Positions 26,130-38,929 of a stretch of 64,000 nt of DNA are shown here, one piece after another. The position numbers were made by a program, and so were the translations under genes. The stretch comes from Bombus terrestris (taxonomy: Eukaryota; Arthropoda; Insecta; Hymenoptera; Apidae), in the NCBI RefSeq assembly GCF_910591885.1, contig NW_025963549.1, forward strand, positions 3,906,001 to 3,970,000, in the 5' to 3' direction. Within the stretch, counting starts at the first letter, position 1. Every line of letters starts with the position of its first letter. The notes under the pieces were generated by a model that made no database searches, was not told where the DNA came from, and was given only the letters and a program-made list of their open reading frames with translations.

Positions 26130-28540
26130 ATCCGACACGTTAGCAAATTTGAAATTAGTCGCCTCCTTATCGAATAACGAACGTAAGAGGGATTGGTTTT
26201 AGGTTAGGCTATAGTCTTCGAGCGAGCGCAGCGAGCGAGGTGCGCGTAAAGGTGTGTCACAAACCAACGGTTTGGCACATTGGGACATTGAAATATTCGC
26301 ACCAGCCCGAGGAACCGCAAGTATTTATCGAATTGCGTACTGACAAAAGATTACAGTTTACCAATAGTTTTACATAAATAGTAATATTTCCACATAGTAC
26401 AGTGCAACGTGTGGTCCGAAATTGCTGACAAAATTTGGCAATAACAGGAAATACATGCAAGGCAATATAAGGTATATGTATAGCTTGGAAATTGTAATCG
26501 TTGCTCGCTCGCTCCGCTCGCTCGTATAAATCTAGTCCAACCTCACAACCGATCCGTCACGTTAGCAAATTTGAAATAAGTCGCCTCCTTATCGAATAAC
26601 GAACGTAAGAGGGATTGGTTTTAGGTTAGGCTATAGTTTTCGAGGGAGCGCAGCGAGCGAGGTACGCGTAAAGTTGTGTCACAAACCAACGGTTTGGCAC
26701 ATAGGGACATTGAAATATTCGCACCATCCCGAGGAGCCGGAAGTCTTTATCGAACTGCGTACTGTCCAAAGTTTACAGTTTATCACTAGTTTTACATAAA
26801 TAGTAATATTTCCACATAGTACAGTGCAACGTGTGTTCCGAAATCGCTGACATAATTAGGCAATAACAGGAAATATATGCAAAGCAATATAAGGTATATG
26901 TATAGCGTGGAAATTGTAATCGTTGCTCGCTCGCTCCGCTCGCTCGTAAAAATCTAGTCCAACCTTACAACCGATCCGACACGTTAGTAAATTTGAAATA
27001 AGTCGCCTCCTTATCGAATAACGAATGCAAGAGGGACTGGTTTTAGGTTAGGATATATTTTTCGAGCGAGCGCAGCGAGCGAGGGACGCGTAAAGGTGTG
27101 TCACAATCCAACGGTTTGGCACACAGGGACATTGAAATATTCGCACCAGCCCGAGGAGCCGGAAGCCTTTATCGAATAGCGTACTGACGAAAGTTTACAG
27201 TTTACCAATAGTTTTACATAAATAGTAATATTTCCACATAGTACAGTGCAACGTGTGGTCCGAAATTGCTGACAAAATTTGGCAATAACAGGAAATACAT
27301 GCAAGGCAATATAAGGTATATGTTTAGCGTGGAAATTGTAGTCGTTGCTCGCTCGCTCCGCTCGCTCATAAAAATCTAATCCAACCTCACAACCGATCCG
27401 ACACGTTAGCAAATTTGAAATAAGTCGCCTCCTTATCGAATAACGAACGTAAGAGGGATTGGTTTTAGGTTAGGCTATAGTATTCGAGCGAGCGCAGCGA
27501 GCGAGGGAGGCGTAAAGGTGTGTCACAAACCAACGGTTTGGCACATAGGGACATTGAAATATTGGCACCAGCCCGAGGAACCGCAAGTCTTTATCGAATT
27601 GCGTATTGGCAAAACTTTACAGTTTATCACTAGTTTTACATAAATAATAATATTTCCACATAGTACAGTGCAATGTGTGGTCCGAAATCGCTGACAAAAT
27701 TAGGCAATAACAGGAAATATATGCAAGGCAATATAAGGTATATGTATAGCGTGGAAATTGTAATCGTTGCTCGCTCGCTCCTCTCGCTCATAAAAATCTA
27801 GTCCAACCTCACAACCGATCCGACACGTTCGCAAATTTGAAATAAGTCGCCTCCTTATCGAATTACGGTCGCAAGAGGGAATGGTTTTAGGTTAGGCTAT
27901 AGTTTCCGAGCGAGCGCAGCGAGCGAGGTACGCGTAAAGGTGTGTCACAAACCAACGGTTTGGCACATAGGGACATTGAAATATTGGCACCAGCCCGAGG
28001 AGCCGGAAGCCTTTATCGAATAGCGTACTGACGAAAGTTTACAGTTTACCAATAGTTTTACATAAATAGTAATATTTCCACATAGTACAGTGCAACGTGT
28101 GGTCCGAAATTGCTGACAAAATTTGGCAATAACAGGAAATACATGCAAGGCAATATAAGGTATATGTATAGCGTGGAAATTGTAGTCGTTGCTCGCTCGC
28201 TCCGCTCGCTCATAAAAATCTAATCCAACCTCACAACCGATCCGACACGTTAGCAAATTTGAAATAAGTCGCCTCCTTATCGAATAACGAACGTAAGAGG
28301 GATTGGTTTTAGGTTAGGCTATAGTATTCGAGCGAGCGCAGCGAGCGAGGGAGGCGTAAAGGTGTGTCACAAACCAACGGTTTGGCACATAGGGACATTG
28401 AAATATTGGCACCAGCCCGAGGAACCGCAAGTCTTTATCGAATTGCGTACTGGCAAAAGTTTACAGTTTATCACTAGTTTTACATAAATAATAATATTTC
28501 CACATAGTACAGTGCAATGTGTGGTCCGAAATCGCTGACA
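23807..28540. repeat. Segmental duplication, copy B (partner at about 14930-19670)
   Basis: This is the partner of the segment starting near 14930. It lacks the GTGTA insertion: its equivalent site near 26059 reads ATGTATAGCTTGG. Its right end overlaps copy 1 of the 3376-bp repeat, so part of it was amplified again. Unit-level differences from copy A are concentrated in short patches rather than spread evenly. Confidence 0.8.
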
Positions 28541-31500
28541 AAATTAGGCAATAACAGGAAATATATGCAAGGCAATATAAGGTATATGTATAGCGTGGAA
28601 ATTGTAATCGTTGCTCGCTCGCTCCTCTCGCTCATAAAAATCTAGTCCAACCTCACAACCGATCCGACACGTTAGAAAATTTGAAATAAGTCGCCTCCTT
28701 ATCGAATAACGAACGCAAGAGGGAATGGTTTTAGGTTAGGCTATATTTTTCGAGCGAGCGCAGCGAGCGAGGGACGCGTAAAGGTGTATCACAAACCAAC
28801 GGTTTGGCACATAGGGACATTGAAATATTGGCACCAGCCAGAGGAACCGCAAGTCTTTATCGAATTGCGTACTGGCAAAAGATTACAGTTTATCAATAGT
28901 TTTACATAAAGAGTAATATTTCCACATAGTACGGTGCAATGTGTGGTCCGAAATCGCTGACAAAATTAGGCAATAACAGGAAATATATGCAAGGCAATAT
29001 AAGGTATATGTATAGCGTGGAAATTGTAATCGGTGCTCGCTCGCTCCTCTCGCTCATAAAAATCTAGTCCGACCTCACAACCGATCCGACACGTTAGCAA
29101 ATTTGAAATAAGGCGCCTCCTTATCGAATAACGAACGTAAGAGTGATTGGTTTTAGGTTAGGCTATAGTTTTCGAGGGAGCACAGCGAGCGAGGGACGCG
29201 TAAAGGTGTGTCACAAACCAACGGTTTGGCACATAGGGACATTGAAATATTCGCACCAGCTCGAGGAACCGCAAGTCTTTATCGAATTGCGTACTGGCAA
29301 AAGTTTACAGTTTATCAATAGTTTTACATAAATAGTAATAATTCCACATAGTACAGTGCAACGTGTGGTGCGAAATCGCTGACAAGATTAGGCAATAACA
29401 GGAAATATATGCAAGGTTATATAAGGTATATGTCTAGCTTGGAAATTGTAATCGTTGCTCGCTCGCTCCGCTCGATCGTAAGAATCAAGTCCAGCCTCAC
29501 AACCGATCCTACACGTTAGCAAATTTGAAATTAGTCGCCTCCTTATCGAATAACGAACGTAAGAGGGATTGGTTTTAGGTTAGGCTATAGTCTTCGAGCG
29601 AGCGCAGCGAGCGAGGTGCGCGTAAAGGTGTGTCACAAACCAACGGTTTGGCACATTGGGACATTGAAATATTCGCACCAGCCCGAGGAACCGCAAGTAT
29701 TTATCGAATTGCGTACTGACAAAAGATTACAGTTTACCAATAGTTTTACATAAATAGTAATATTTCCACATAGTACAGTGCAACGTGTGGTCCGAAATTG
29801 CTGACAAAATTTGGCAATAACAGGAAATACATGCAAGGCAATATAAGGTATATGTATAGCTTGGAAATTGTAATCGTTGCTCGCTCGCTCCGCTCGCTCG
29901 TATAAATCTAGTCCAACCTCACAACCGATCCGTCACGTTAGCAAATTTGAAATAAGTCGCCTCCTTATCGAATAACGAACGTAAGAGGGATTGGTTTTAG
30001 GTTAGGCTATAGTTTTCGAGCGAGCGCAGCGAGCGAGGTACGCGTAAAGTTGTGTCACAAACCAACGGTTTGGCACATAGGGACATTGAAATATTCGCAC
30101 CATCCCGAGGAGCCGGAAGTCTTTATCGAACTGCGTACTGTCCAAAGTTTACAGTTTATCACTAGTTTTACATAAATAGTAATATTTCCACATAGTACAG
30201 TGCAACGTGTGTTCCGAAATCGCTGACATAATTAGGCAATAACAGGAAATATATGCAAAGCAATATAAGGTATATGTATAGCTTGGAAATTGTAATCGTT
30301 GCTCGCTCGCTCCGCTCGCTCGTAAAAATCTAGTCCAACCTTACAACCGATCCGACACGTTAGTAAATTTGAAATAAGTCGCCTCCTTATCGAATAACGA
30401 ATGCAAGAGGGACTGGTTTTAGGTTAGGATATATTTTTCGAGCGAGCGCAGCGAGCGAGGGACGCGTAAAGGTGTGTCACAATCCAACGGTTTGGCACAC
30501 AGGGACATTGAAATATTCGCACCAGCCCGAGGAGCCGGAAGCCTTTATCGAATAGCGTACTGACGAAAGTTTACAGTTTACCAATAGTTTTACATAAATA
30601 GTAATATTTCCACATAGTACAGTGCAACGTGTGGTCCGAAATTGCTGACAAAATTTGGCAATAACAGGAAATACATGCAAGGCAATATAAGGTATATGTA
30701 TAGCGTGGAAATTGTAGTCGTTGCTCGCTCGCTCCGCTCGCTCATAAAAATCTAATCCAACCTCACAACCGATCCGACACGTTAGCAAATTTGAAATAAG
30801 TCGCCTCCATATTGAATAACGAACGTAAGAGGGATTGGTTTTAGGTTAGGCTATAGACTTCGAGCGAGCGCAGCGAGCGAGGGAGGCGTAAAGGTGTGTC
30901 ACAAACCAACGGTTTGGCACATAGGGACATTGAAATATTGGCACCAGCCCGAGGAACCGCAAGTCTTTATCGAATTGCGTATTGGCAAAACTTTACAGTT
31001 TATCACTAGTTTTACATAAATAATAATATTTCCACATAGTACAGTGCAATGTGTGGTCCGAAATCGCTGACAAAATTAGGCAATAACAGGAAATATATGC
31101 AAGGCAATATAAGGTATATGTATAGCGTGGAAATTGTAATCGTTGCTCGCTCGCTCCTCTCGCTCATAAAAATCTAGTCCAACCTCACAACCGATCCGAC
31201 ACGTTCGCAAATTTGAAATAAGTCGCCTCCTTATCGAATTACGGTCGCAAGAGGGAATGGTTTTAGGTTAGGCTATAGTTTCCGAGCGAGCGCAGCGAGC
31301 GAGGGACGCGTAAAGGTGTGTCACAAACCAACGGTTTGGCACATAGGGACATTGAAATATTGGCACCAGCCCGAGGAGCCGGAAGCCTTTATCGAATAGC
31401 GTACTGACGAAAGTTTACAGTTTACCAATAGTTTTACATAAATAGTAATATTTCCACATAGTACAGTGCAACGTGTGGTCCGAAATTGCTGACAAAATTT

Positions 31501-32881
31501 GGCAATAACAGGAAATACATGCAAGGCAATATAAGGTATATGTATAGCGTGGAAATTGTAGTCGTTGCTCGCTCGCTCCGCTCGCTCATAAAAATCTAAT
31601 CCAACCTCACAACCGATCCGACACGTTAGCAAATTTGAAATAAGTCGCCTCCTTATCGAATAACGGTCGCAAGAGGGATTGGTTTTAGGTTAGGCTATAG
31701 ACTTCGAGCGAGCGCAGCGAGCGAGGGAGGCGTAAAGGTGTGTCACAAACCAACGGTTTGGCACATAGGGACATTGAAATATTGGCACCAGCCCGAGGAA
31801 CCGCAAGTCTTTATCGAATTGCGTACTGGCAAAAGTTTACAGTTTATCACTAGTTTTACATAAATAATAATATTTCCACATAGTACAGTGCAATGTGTGG
31901 TCCGAAATCGCTGACAAAATTAGGCAATAACAGGAAATATATGCAAGGCAATATAAGGTATATGTATAGCGTGGAAATTGTAATCGTTGCTCGCTCGCTC
32001 CTCTCGCTCATAAAAATCTAGTCCAACCTCACAACCGATCCGACACGTTAGAAAATTTGAAATAAGTCGCCTCCTTATCGAATAACGAACGCAAGAGGGA
32101 ATGGTTTTAGGTTAGGCTATATTTTTCGAGCGAGCGCAGCGAGCGAGGGACGCGTAAAGGTGTATCACAAACCAACGGTTTGGCACATAGGGACATTGAA
32201 ATATTGGCACCAGCCAGAGGAACCGCAAGTCTTTATCGAATTGCGTACTGGCAAAAGATTACAGTTTATCAATAGTTTTACATAAAGAGTAATATTTCCA
32301 CATAGTACGGTGCAATGTGTGGTCCGAAATCGCTGACAAAATTAGGCAATAACAGGAAATATATGCAAGGCAATATAAGGTATATGTATAGCGTGGAAAT
32401 TGTAATCGTTGCTCGCTCGCTCCTCTCGCTCATAAAAATCTAGTCCGACCTCACAACCGATCCGACACGTTAGCAAATTTGAAATAAGGCGCCTCCTTAT
32501 CGAATAACGAACGTAAGAGTGATTGGTTTTAGGTTAGGCTATAGTTTTCGAGGGAGCACAGCGAGCGAGGGACGCGTAAAGGTGTGTCACAAACCAACGG
32601 TTTGGCACATAGGGACATTGAAATATTCGCACCAGCTCGAGGAACCGCAAGTCTTTATCGAATTGCGTACTGGCAAAAGTTTACAGTTTATCAATAGTTT
32701 TACATAAATAGTAATAATTCCACATAGTACAGTGCAACGTGTGGTGCGAAATCGCTGACAAGATTAGGCAATAACAGGAAATATATGCAAGGTTATATAA
32801 GGTATATGTCTAGCTTGGAAATTGTAATCGTTGCTCGCTCGCTCCGCTCGATCGTAAGAATCAAGTCCAGCCTCACAACCG
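26130..32881. repeat. 8-unit higher-order repeat, 3376 bp, two tandem copies
   Basis: Copy 1 is about 26130-29505 and copy 2 about 29506-32881. Markers at exactly 3376-bp spacing include the CACATTGGGAC variant, TTGCGTATTGGC (27598 and 30974), GAATTACGGTCGC (27860 and 31236), ACATAAAGAGTAAT (28909 and 32285), AAGGCGCCTCC (29110 and 32486) and TGGTGCGAAATC (29366 and 32742). After copy 2 the sequence resumes GATCAGACACG at 32881, the continuation expected for the type interrupted at 29500. The tandem duplication can therefore be placed almost to the base. Confidence 0.9.
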
Positions 32882-35800
32882 ATCAGACACGTTAGCATAT
32901 TTGAAATAAGTCGCCTCCTTATCGAATAACGAACGCAAGAGGGATTTGTTTTAGGTTAGGCTATAGTTTTCGTGCGAGCGCAGCGAGCGATGGACGCGTA
33001 AAGGTGTGTAGCAAACCAACGGTTTGGCACTAAGGGACATTGAAATATTCGCACCATCCCGAGGAGCCGGAAGTCTTTATCGAACTGCGTACTGTCCACA
33101 GTTTACAGTTTATCACTAGTTTTACATAAATAATAATATTTCCACATAGTACAGTGCAATGTGTGGTCCGAAATCGCTGACAAAATTAGGAAATAACAGG
33201 AAATATATGCAAGCCAATATAAGGTATATGTATAGCTTGGAAATTGTAATCGTTGCTCGCTCGCTCCGCTCGCTCGTATAAATCTAGTCCATCCTCACAA
33301 CCGATCCGACACGTTAGCAAATTTGAAATAAGTCGCCTCCGTATCGAATAACGAACGCAAGAGGGCTTGGTTTTAGGTTAGACTATAGTCTTCGAGCGAG
33401 CGCAGCGAGCGAGGGGCGCGTAAAGGTGTGTCACAAACCAACGGTTTGGCACATAGGGACATTGAAATATTCGCACCAGCCCGAGGAACCGCAAGTATTT
33501 ATCGAATTGCGTACTGACGAAAGTTTACAGTTTATCAATAGTTTTACATAAATAGTAATATTTCCACATAGTACAGTGCAACGTGTGTTCCGAAATCGCT
33601 GACAAAATTAGGCAATAACAGGAAATATATGCAAGGTTATATAAGGTATATGTCTAGCTTGGAAATTGTAATCGTTGCTCGCTCGCTCCGCTCGATCGTA
33701 AGAAACAAGTCCAGCCTCACAACCGATCAGACACGTTAGCATATTTGAAATAAGTCGCCTCCTTATCGAGTAACGAACGCAAGAGGGATTTGTTTTAGGT
33801 TAGACTATAGTTTTCGTGCGAGCGCAGCGAGCGATGGACGCGTAAAGGTGTGTAGCAAACCAACGGTTTGGCACATAGGGACATTGAAATATTCGCACCA
33901 TCCCGAGGAGCCGGAAGTCTTTATCGAACTGCGTACTGTCCACAGTTTACAGTTTATCACTAGTTTTACATAAATAATAATATTTCCACATAGTACAGTG
34001 CAATGTGTGGTCCGAAATCGCTGACAAAATTAGGAAATAACAGGAAATATATGCAAGCCAATATAAGGTATATGTATAGCTTGGAAATTGTAATCGTTGC
34101 TCGCTCGCTCCGCTCGCTCGTATAAATCTAGTCCATCCTCACAACCGATCCGACACGTTAGCAAATTTGAAATAAGTCGCCTCCTTATCGAATAACGAAC
34201 GCAAGAGGGATTGGTTCTGGGTTAGGCTATAGTTTTCGAGCGAGCGCAGCGAGCGAGGGACGCGTAACGGTGTGTCACAAACCAACGGTTTGGCACATAG
34301 GGACATTGAAATATTCGCACCAGCCTGAGGAGCCGGAAGTCTTTATCGAACTGCCTACTGACAAAAGTTTACAGTTTATCAATACTTTTACATAAATAGT
34401 AATAATTCCACATAGTACAGTGCAACGTGTGGTCCGAAATCGCTGACAAAATTAGGCAATAGCAGGAAGTATATGCAAGGCAATATAAGGTATATGTATA
34501 GCTTGGAAATTGTAATCCTTGCTCGCTCGCTCCGGTCGCTCGTAAAAATCTAGTCCGACCTCACAACCGATCCGACACGTTAGCAAATTTGAAATTAGTC
34601 GCCTCCTTATCGAATAACGAACTCAAGAGGGATTGGTTTTAGGTTAGGCTATAGTTTTCGAGCGAGCGCAGCGAGCGAGGGACGCGTAAAGGTGTGTCAC
34701 AAACCAACGGTTTGGCACATAGGGACATTGAAATATTCGCACCAGCTCGAGGAACCGCAAGTATTTATCGAATTGCGTACTGACAAAAGTTTACAGTTTA
34801 CCAACAGTTTTACATAAATAGTAATATTTCCACATAGTACAGTGCAACGTGTGGTCCGAAATTGCTGACAAAATTTGGCAATAACAGGAAATACATGCAA
34901 GGCAATATAAGGTATATGTATAGCTTGGAAATTGTAATCGTTGCTCGCTCGCTCCGCTCGCTCGTATAAATCTAGTCCAACCTCACAACCGATCCGTCAC
35001 GTTAGCAAATTTGAAATAAATCGCCTCCGTATCGAATAACGAACGCAAGAGGGCTAGGTTTTAGGTTAGACTATAGTCTTCGAGCGAGCGCAGCGAGCGA
35101 GGGGCCCGTAAAGGTGTGTCACAAACCAACGGTTTGGCACATTGAGACATTGAAATATTCGCACCAGCCCGAGGAACCGCAAGTATTTATCGAATTGCGT
35201 ACTGACAAAAGTTTACAGTTTACCAATAGTTTTACATAAATAGTAATATTTCCACATAGTACAGTGCAACGTGTGGTCCGAAATCGCTGACATAATTAGG
35301 CAATAACAGGAAATATATGCAAAGCAATATAAGGTATATGTATAGCGTGGAAATTGTAATCGTTGCTCGCTCGCTCCGCTCGCTCGTAAAAATCTAGTCC
35401 AACCTTACAACCGATCCGACACGTTAGTAAATTTGAAATAAGTCGCCCCCTTATCGAATAACGAATGCAAGAGGGACTGGTTTTAGGTTAGGATATATTT
35501 TTCGAGCGAGCGCAGCGAGCGAGGTACGCGTAAAGGTGTGTCACAAACCAACGGTTTGGCACATAGGGACATTGAAATATTCGCACCAGCCCGAGGAGCC
35601 GGAAGTCTTTATCGAATTGTCTACTGATAAAAGTTTACAGTTTATCAATAATTTTACATAAATAGTAATATTTCCACATAGTACAGTGCAACATGTGGTC
35701 CGAAATCGCTGACAAAATTAGGCAATAACGGGAAATATATGCAAGGCAATATAAGGTGTATGTATAGCTTGGAAATTGTAATCGTTGCTCGCTCGCTCCG

Positions 35801-38800
35801 CTCGCTCTTAAAAATCTAGTCCGACCTCACAACCGATCCGACACGATAGCAAATTTGAAATAAGTCGCCTCCTTATCGAATAACGAACGCAAGAGGGATT
35901 GTCTTTAGGTTAGGCTATAGTTTTCGAGCGAGCGCAGCGAGCGAGGGACACGTAAAGGTGTGTCACAAACCAACGGTTTGGCACATAGGGACATTGAAAT
36001 ATTCGCACCAGCTCGAGGAACCGCAAGTATTTATCGAATTGCGTACTGACAAAAGTTTACAGTTTACCAATAGTTTTACATAAATAGTAATATTTCCACA
36101 TACTACAGTGCAACGTGTGGTCCGAAATTGCTGACAAAATTTGGCAATAACAGGAAATACATGCAAGGCAATATAAGGTATATGTATAGCTTGGAAATTG
36201 TAATCGTTGCTCGCTCGCTCCGCTCGCTCGTATAAATCTAGTCAAACCTCACAACCGATCCGACACGTTAGTAAATTTGAAATAAGTCGCCTCCTTATCG
36301 AATAACGAACGCAAGAGGGATTTGTTTTAGGTTAGGCTATAGTTTTCGTGCGAGCGCAGCGAGCGATGGACGCGTAAAGGTGTGTAGCAAACCAACGGTT
36401 TGGCACATATGGACATTGAAATATTCGCACCATCCCGAGGAGCCGGAAGTCTTTATCGAACTGCGTACTGTCCACAGTTTACAGTTTATCACTAGTTTTA
36501 CATAAATAATAATATTTCCACATAGTACAGTGCAATGTGTGGTCCGAAATCGCTGACAAAATTAGGAAATAACAGGAAATATGTGCAAACCAATATAAGG
36601 TATATGTATAGCTTGGAAATTGTAATCGTTGCTCGCTCGCTCCGCTCGCTCGTATAAATCTAGTCCATCCTCACAACCGATCCGACACGTTAGCAAATTT
36701 GAAATAAGTCGCCTCCGTATCGAATAACGAACGCAAGAGGGCTTGGTTTTATGTTAGACTATAGTCTTCGAGCGAGCGCAGCGAGCGAGGGGCGCGTAAA
36801 GGTGTGTCACAAACCAACAGTTTGGCACATTGGGACATTGAAATATTCGCACCAGCCCGAGGAACCGCAAGTATTTATCGAATTGCGTACTGACGAAAGT
36901 TTACAGTTTATCAATAGTTTTACATAAATAGTAATATTTCCACATAGTGCAGTGCAACGTGTGTTCCGAAATCGCTGACAAAATTAGGCAATAACAGGAA
37001 ATATATGCAAGGCAATATAAGGTATATGTATAGCTTGGAAATTGTAATCGTTGCTCGCTCGCTCCGCTCGCTCGTAAAAATCTAGTCCGACCTCACAACC
37101 GATCCGACACGTTAGCAAATTTGAAATAAGTCGCTTCCTTATCGAATAACGAACGCAAGAGGGATTGGTTCTGGGTTAGGCTATAGTTTTCGAGCGAGCG
37201 CAGCGAGCGAGGGACGCGTAAAGGTGTGTCACAAACCAACGGTTTGGCACATAGGGACATTGAAATATTCGCACCAGCCCGAAGAGCCGGAAGTCTTTAT
37301 CGAACTGCCTACTGACAAAAGTTTACAGTTTATCAATACTTTTACATAAATAGTAATAATTCCACATAGTACAGTGCAACGTGTGGTCCGAAATCGCTGA
37401 CAAAATTAGGCAATAACAGGAAATATATGCAAGGCAATATAAGGTATATGTATAGCTTGGAAATTGTAATCTTTGCTCGCTCGCTCCTCTCGCTCGTAAA
37501 AATCTAGTCCGACCTCACAACCGATCCGACACGTTAGCAAATTTGAAATTAGTCGCCTCCTTATCGAATAACGAACTCAAGAGGGATTGGTTTTAGGTTA
37601 GGCTATAGTTTTCGAGCGAGCGCAGCGAGCGAGGGACGCGTAAAGGTGTGTCACAAACCAACGGTTTGGCACATAGGGACATTGAAATATTCGCACCAGC
37701 TCGAGGAACCGCAAGTATTTATCGAATTGCGTACTGACAAAAGTTTACAGTTTACCAACAGTTTTACATAAATAGTAATATTTCCACATAGTACAGTGCA
37801 ACGTGTGGTCCGAAATTGCTGACAAAATTTGGCAATAACAGGAAATACATGCAAGGCAATATAAGGTATATGTATAGCTTGGAAATTGTAATCGTTGCTC
37901 GCTCGCTCCGCTCGCTCGTATAAATCTAGTCCAACCTCAAAACCGATCCGTCACGTTAGCAAATTTGAAATAAGTCGCCTCCTTATCGAATAACGAACGT
38001 AAGAGGGATTGGTTTTAGGTTAGGCTATAGTTTTCGAGGGAGCACAGCGAGCGAGGGACGCGTAAAGGTGTGTCACAAACCAACGGTTTGGCACATAGGG
38101 ACATTGAAATATTCGCACCATCCCGAGGAGCCGGAAGTCTTTATCGAACTGCGTACTGTCCAAAGTTTACAGTTTATCACTAGTTTTACATAAATAGTAA
38201 TATTTCCACATAGTACAGTGCAACGTGTGTTCCGAAATCGCTGACATAATTAGGCAATAACAGGAAAAATATGCAAAGCAATATAAGGTATATGTATAGC
38301 GTGGAAATTGTAATCGTTGCTCGCTCGCTCCGCTCGCTCGTAAAAATCTAGTCCAACCTTACAACCGATCCGACACGTTAGTAAATTTGAAATAAGTCGC
38401 CTCCTTATCGAATAACGAATGCAAGAGGGACTGGTTTTAGGTTAGGATATATTTTCCGAGCGAGCGCAGCGAGCGAGGGACGCGTAAAGGTGTGTCACAA
38501 ACCAACGGTTTGGCACATAGGGACATTGAAATATTCGCACCAGCCCAAGGAGCCGGAAGTCTTTATCGAATTGCGTACTGACGAAAGTTTGCAGTTTATC
38601 AATAATTTTACATAAATAGTAATATTTCCACATAGTACAGTGCAACATCTGGTCCGAAATCGCTGACAAAATTAGGCAATAACGGGAAATATATGCAAGG
38701 CAATATAAGGTGTATGTATAGCTTGGAAATTGTAATCGTTGCTCGCTCGCTCCGCTCGCTCTTAAAAATCTAGTCCGACCTCACAACCGATCCGACACGT

Positions 38801-38929
38801 TAGCAAATTTGACATAAGTCGCCTCCTTATCGAATAACGAACGCAAGAGGGATTGTCTTTAGGTTAGGCTATAGTTTTCGAGCGAGCGGAGCGAGCGAGG
38901 GACACGTAAAGGTGTGTCACAAACCAACG
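32882..38929. repeat. Mixed satellite block with 6-, 7- and 8-unit relationships
   Basis: There is no gene. About 34140-34980 matches 37094-37934 at 2954 bp (7 units; shared AACTCAAGAGG and TTTACCAACAG). The GAGGGCTTGG unit at 33361 matches 36737 at 3376 bp (8 units). The GAGGGATTTG unit at 33783 matches 36315 at 2532 bp (6 units). Nested offsets show several overlapping duplications. The ATTGTCTTTAGG subfamily first appears here, near 35898, and recurs only to the right of this point. Confidence 0.75.
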
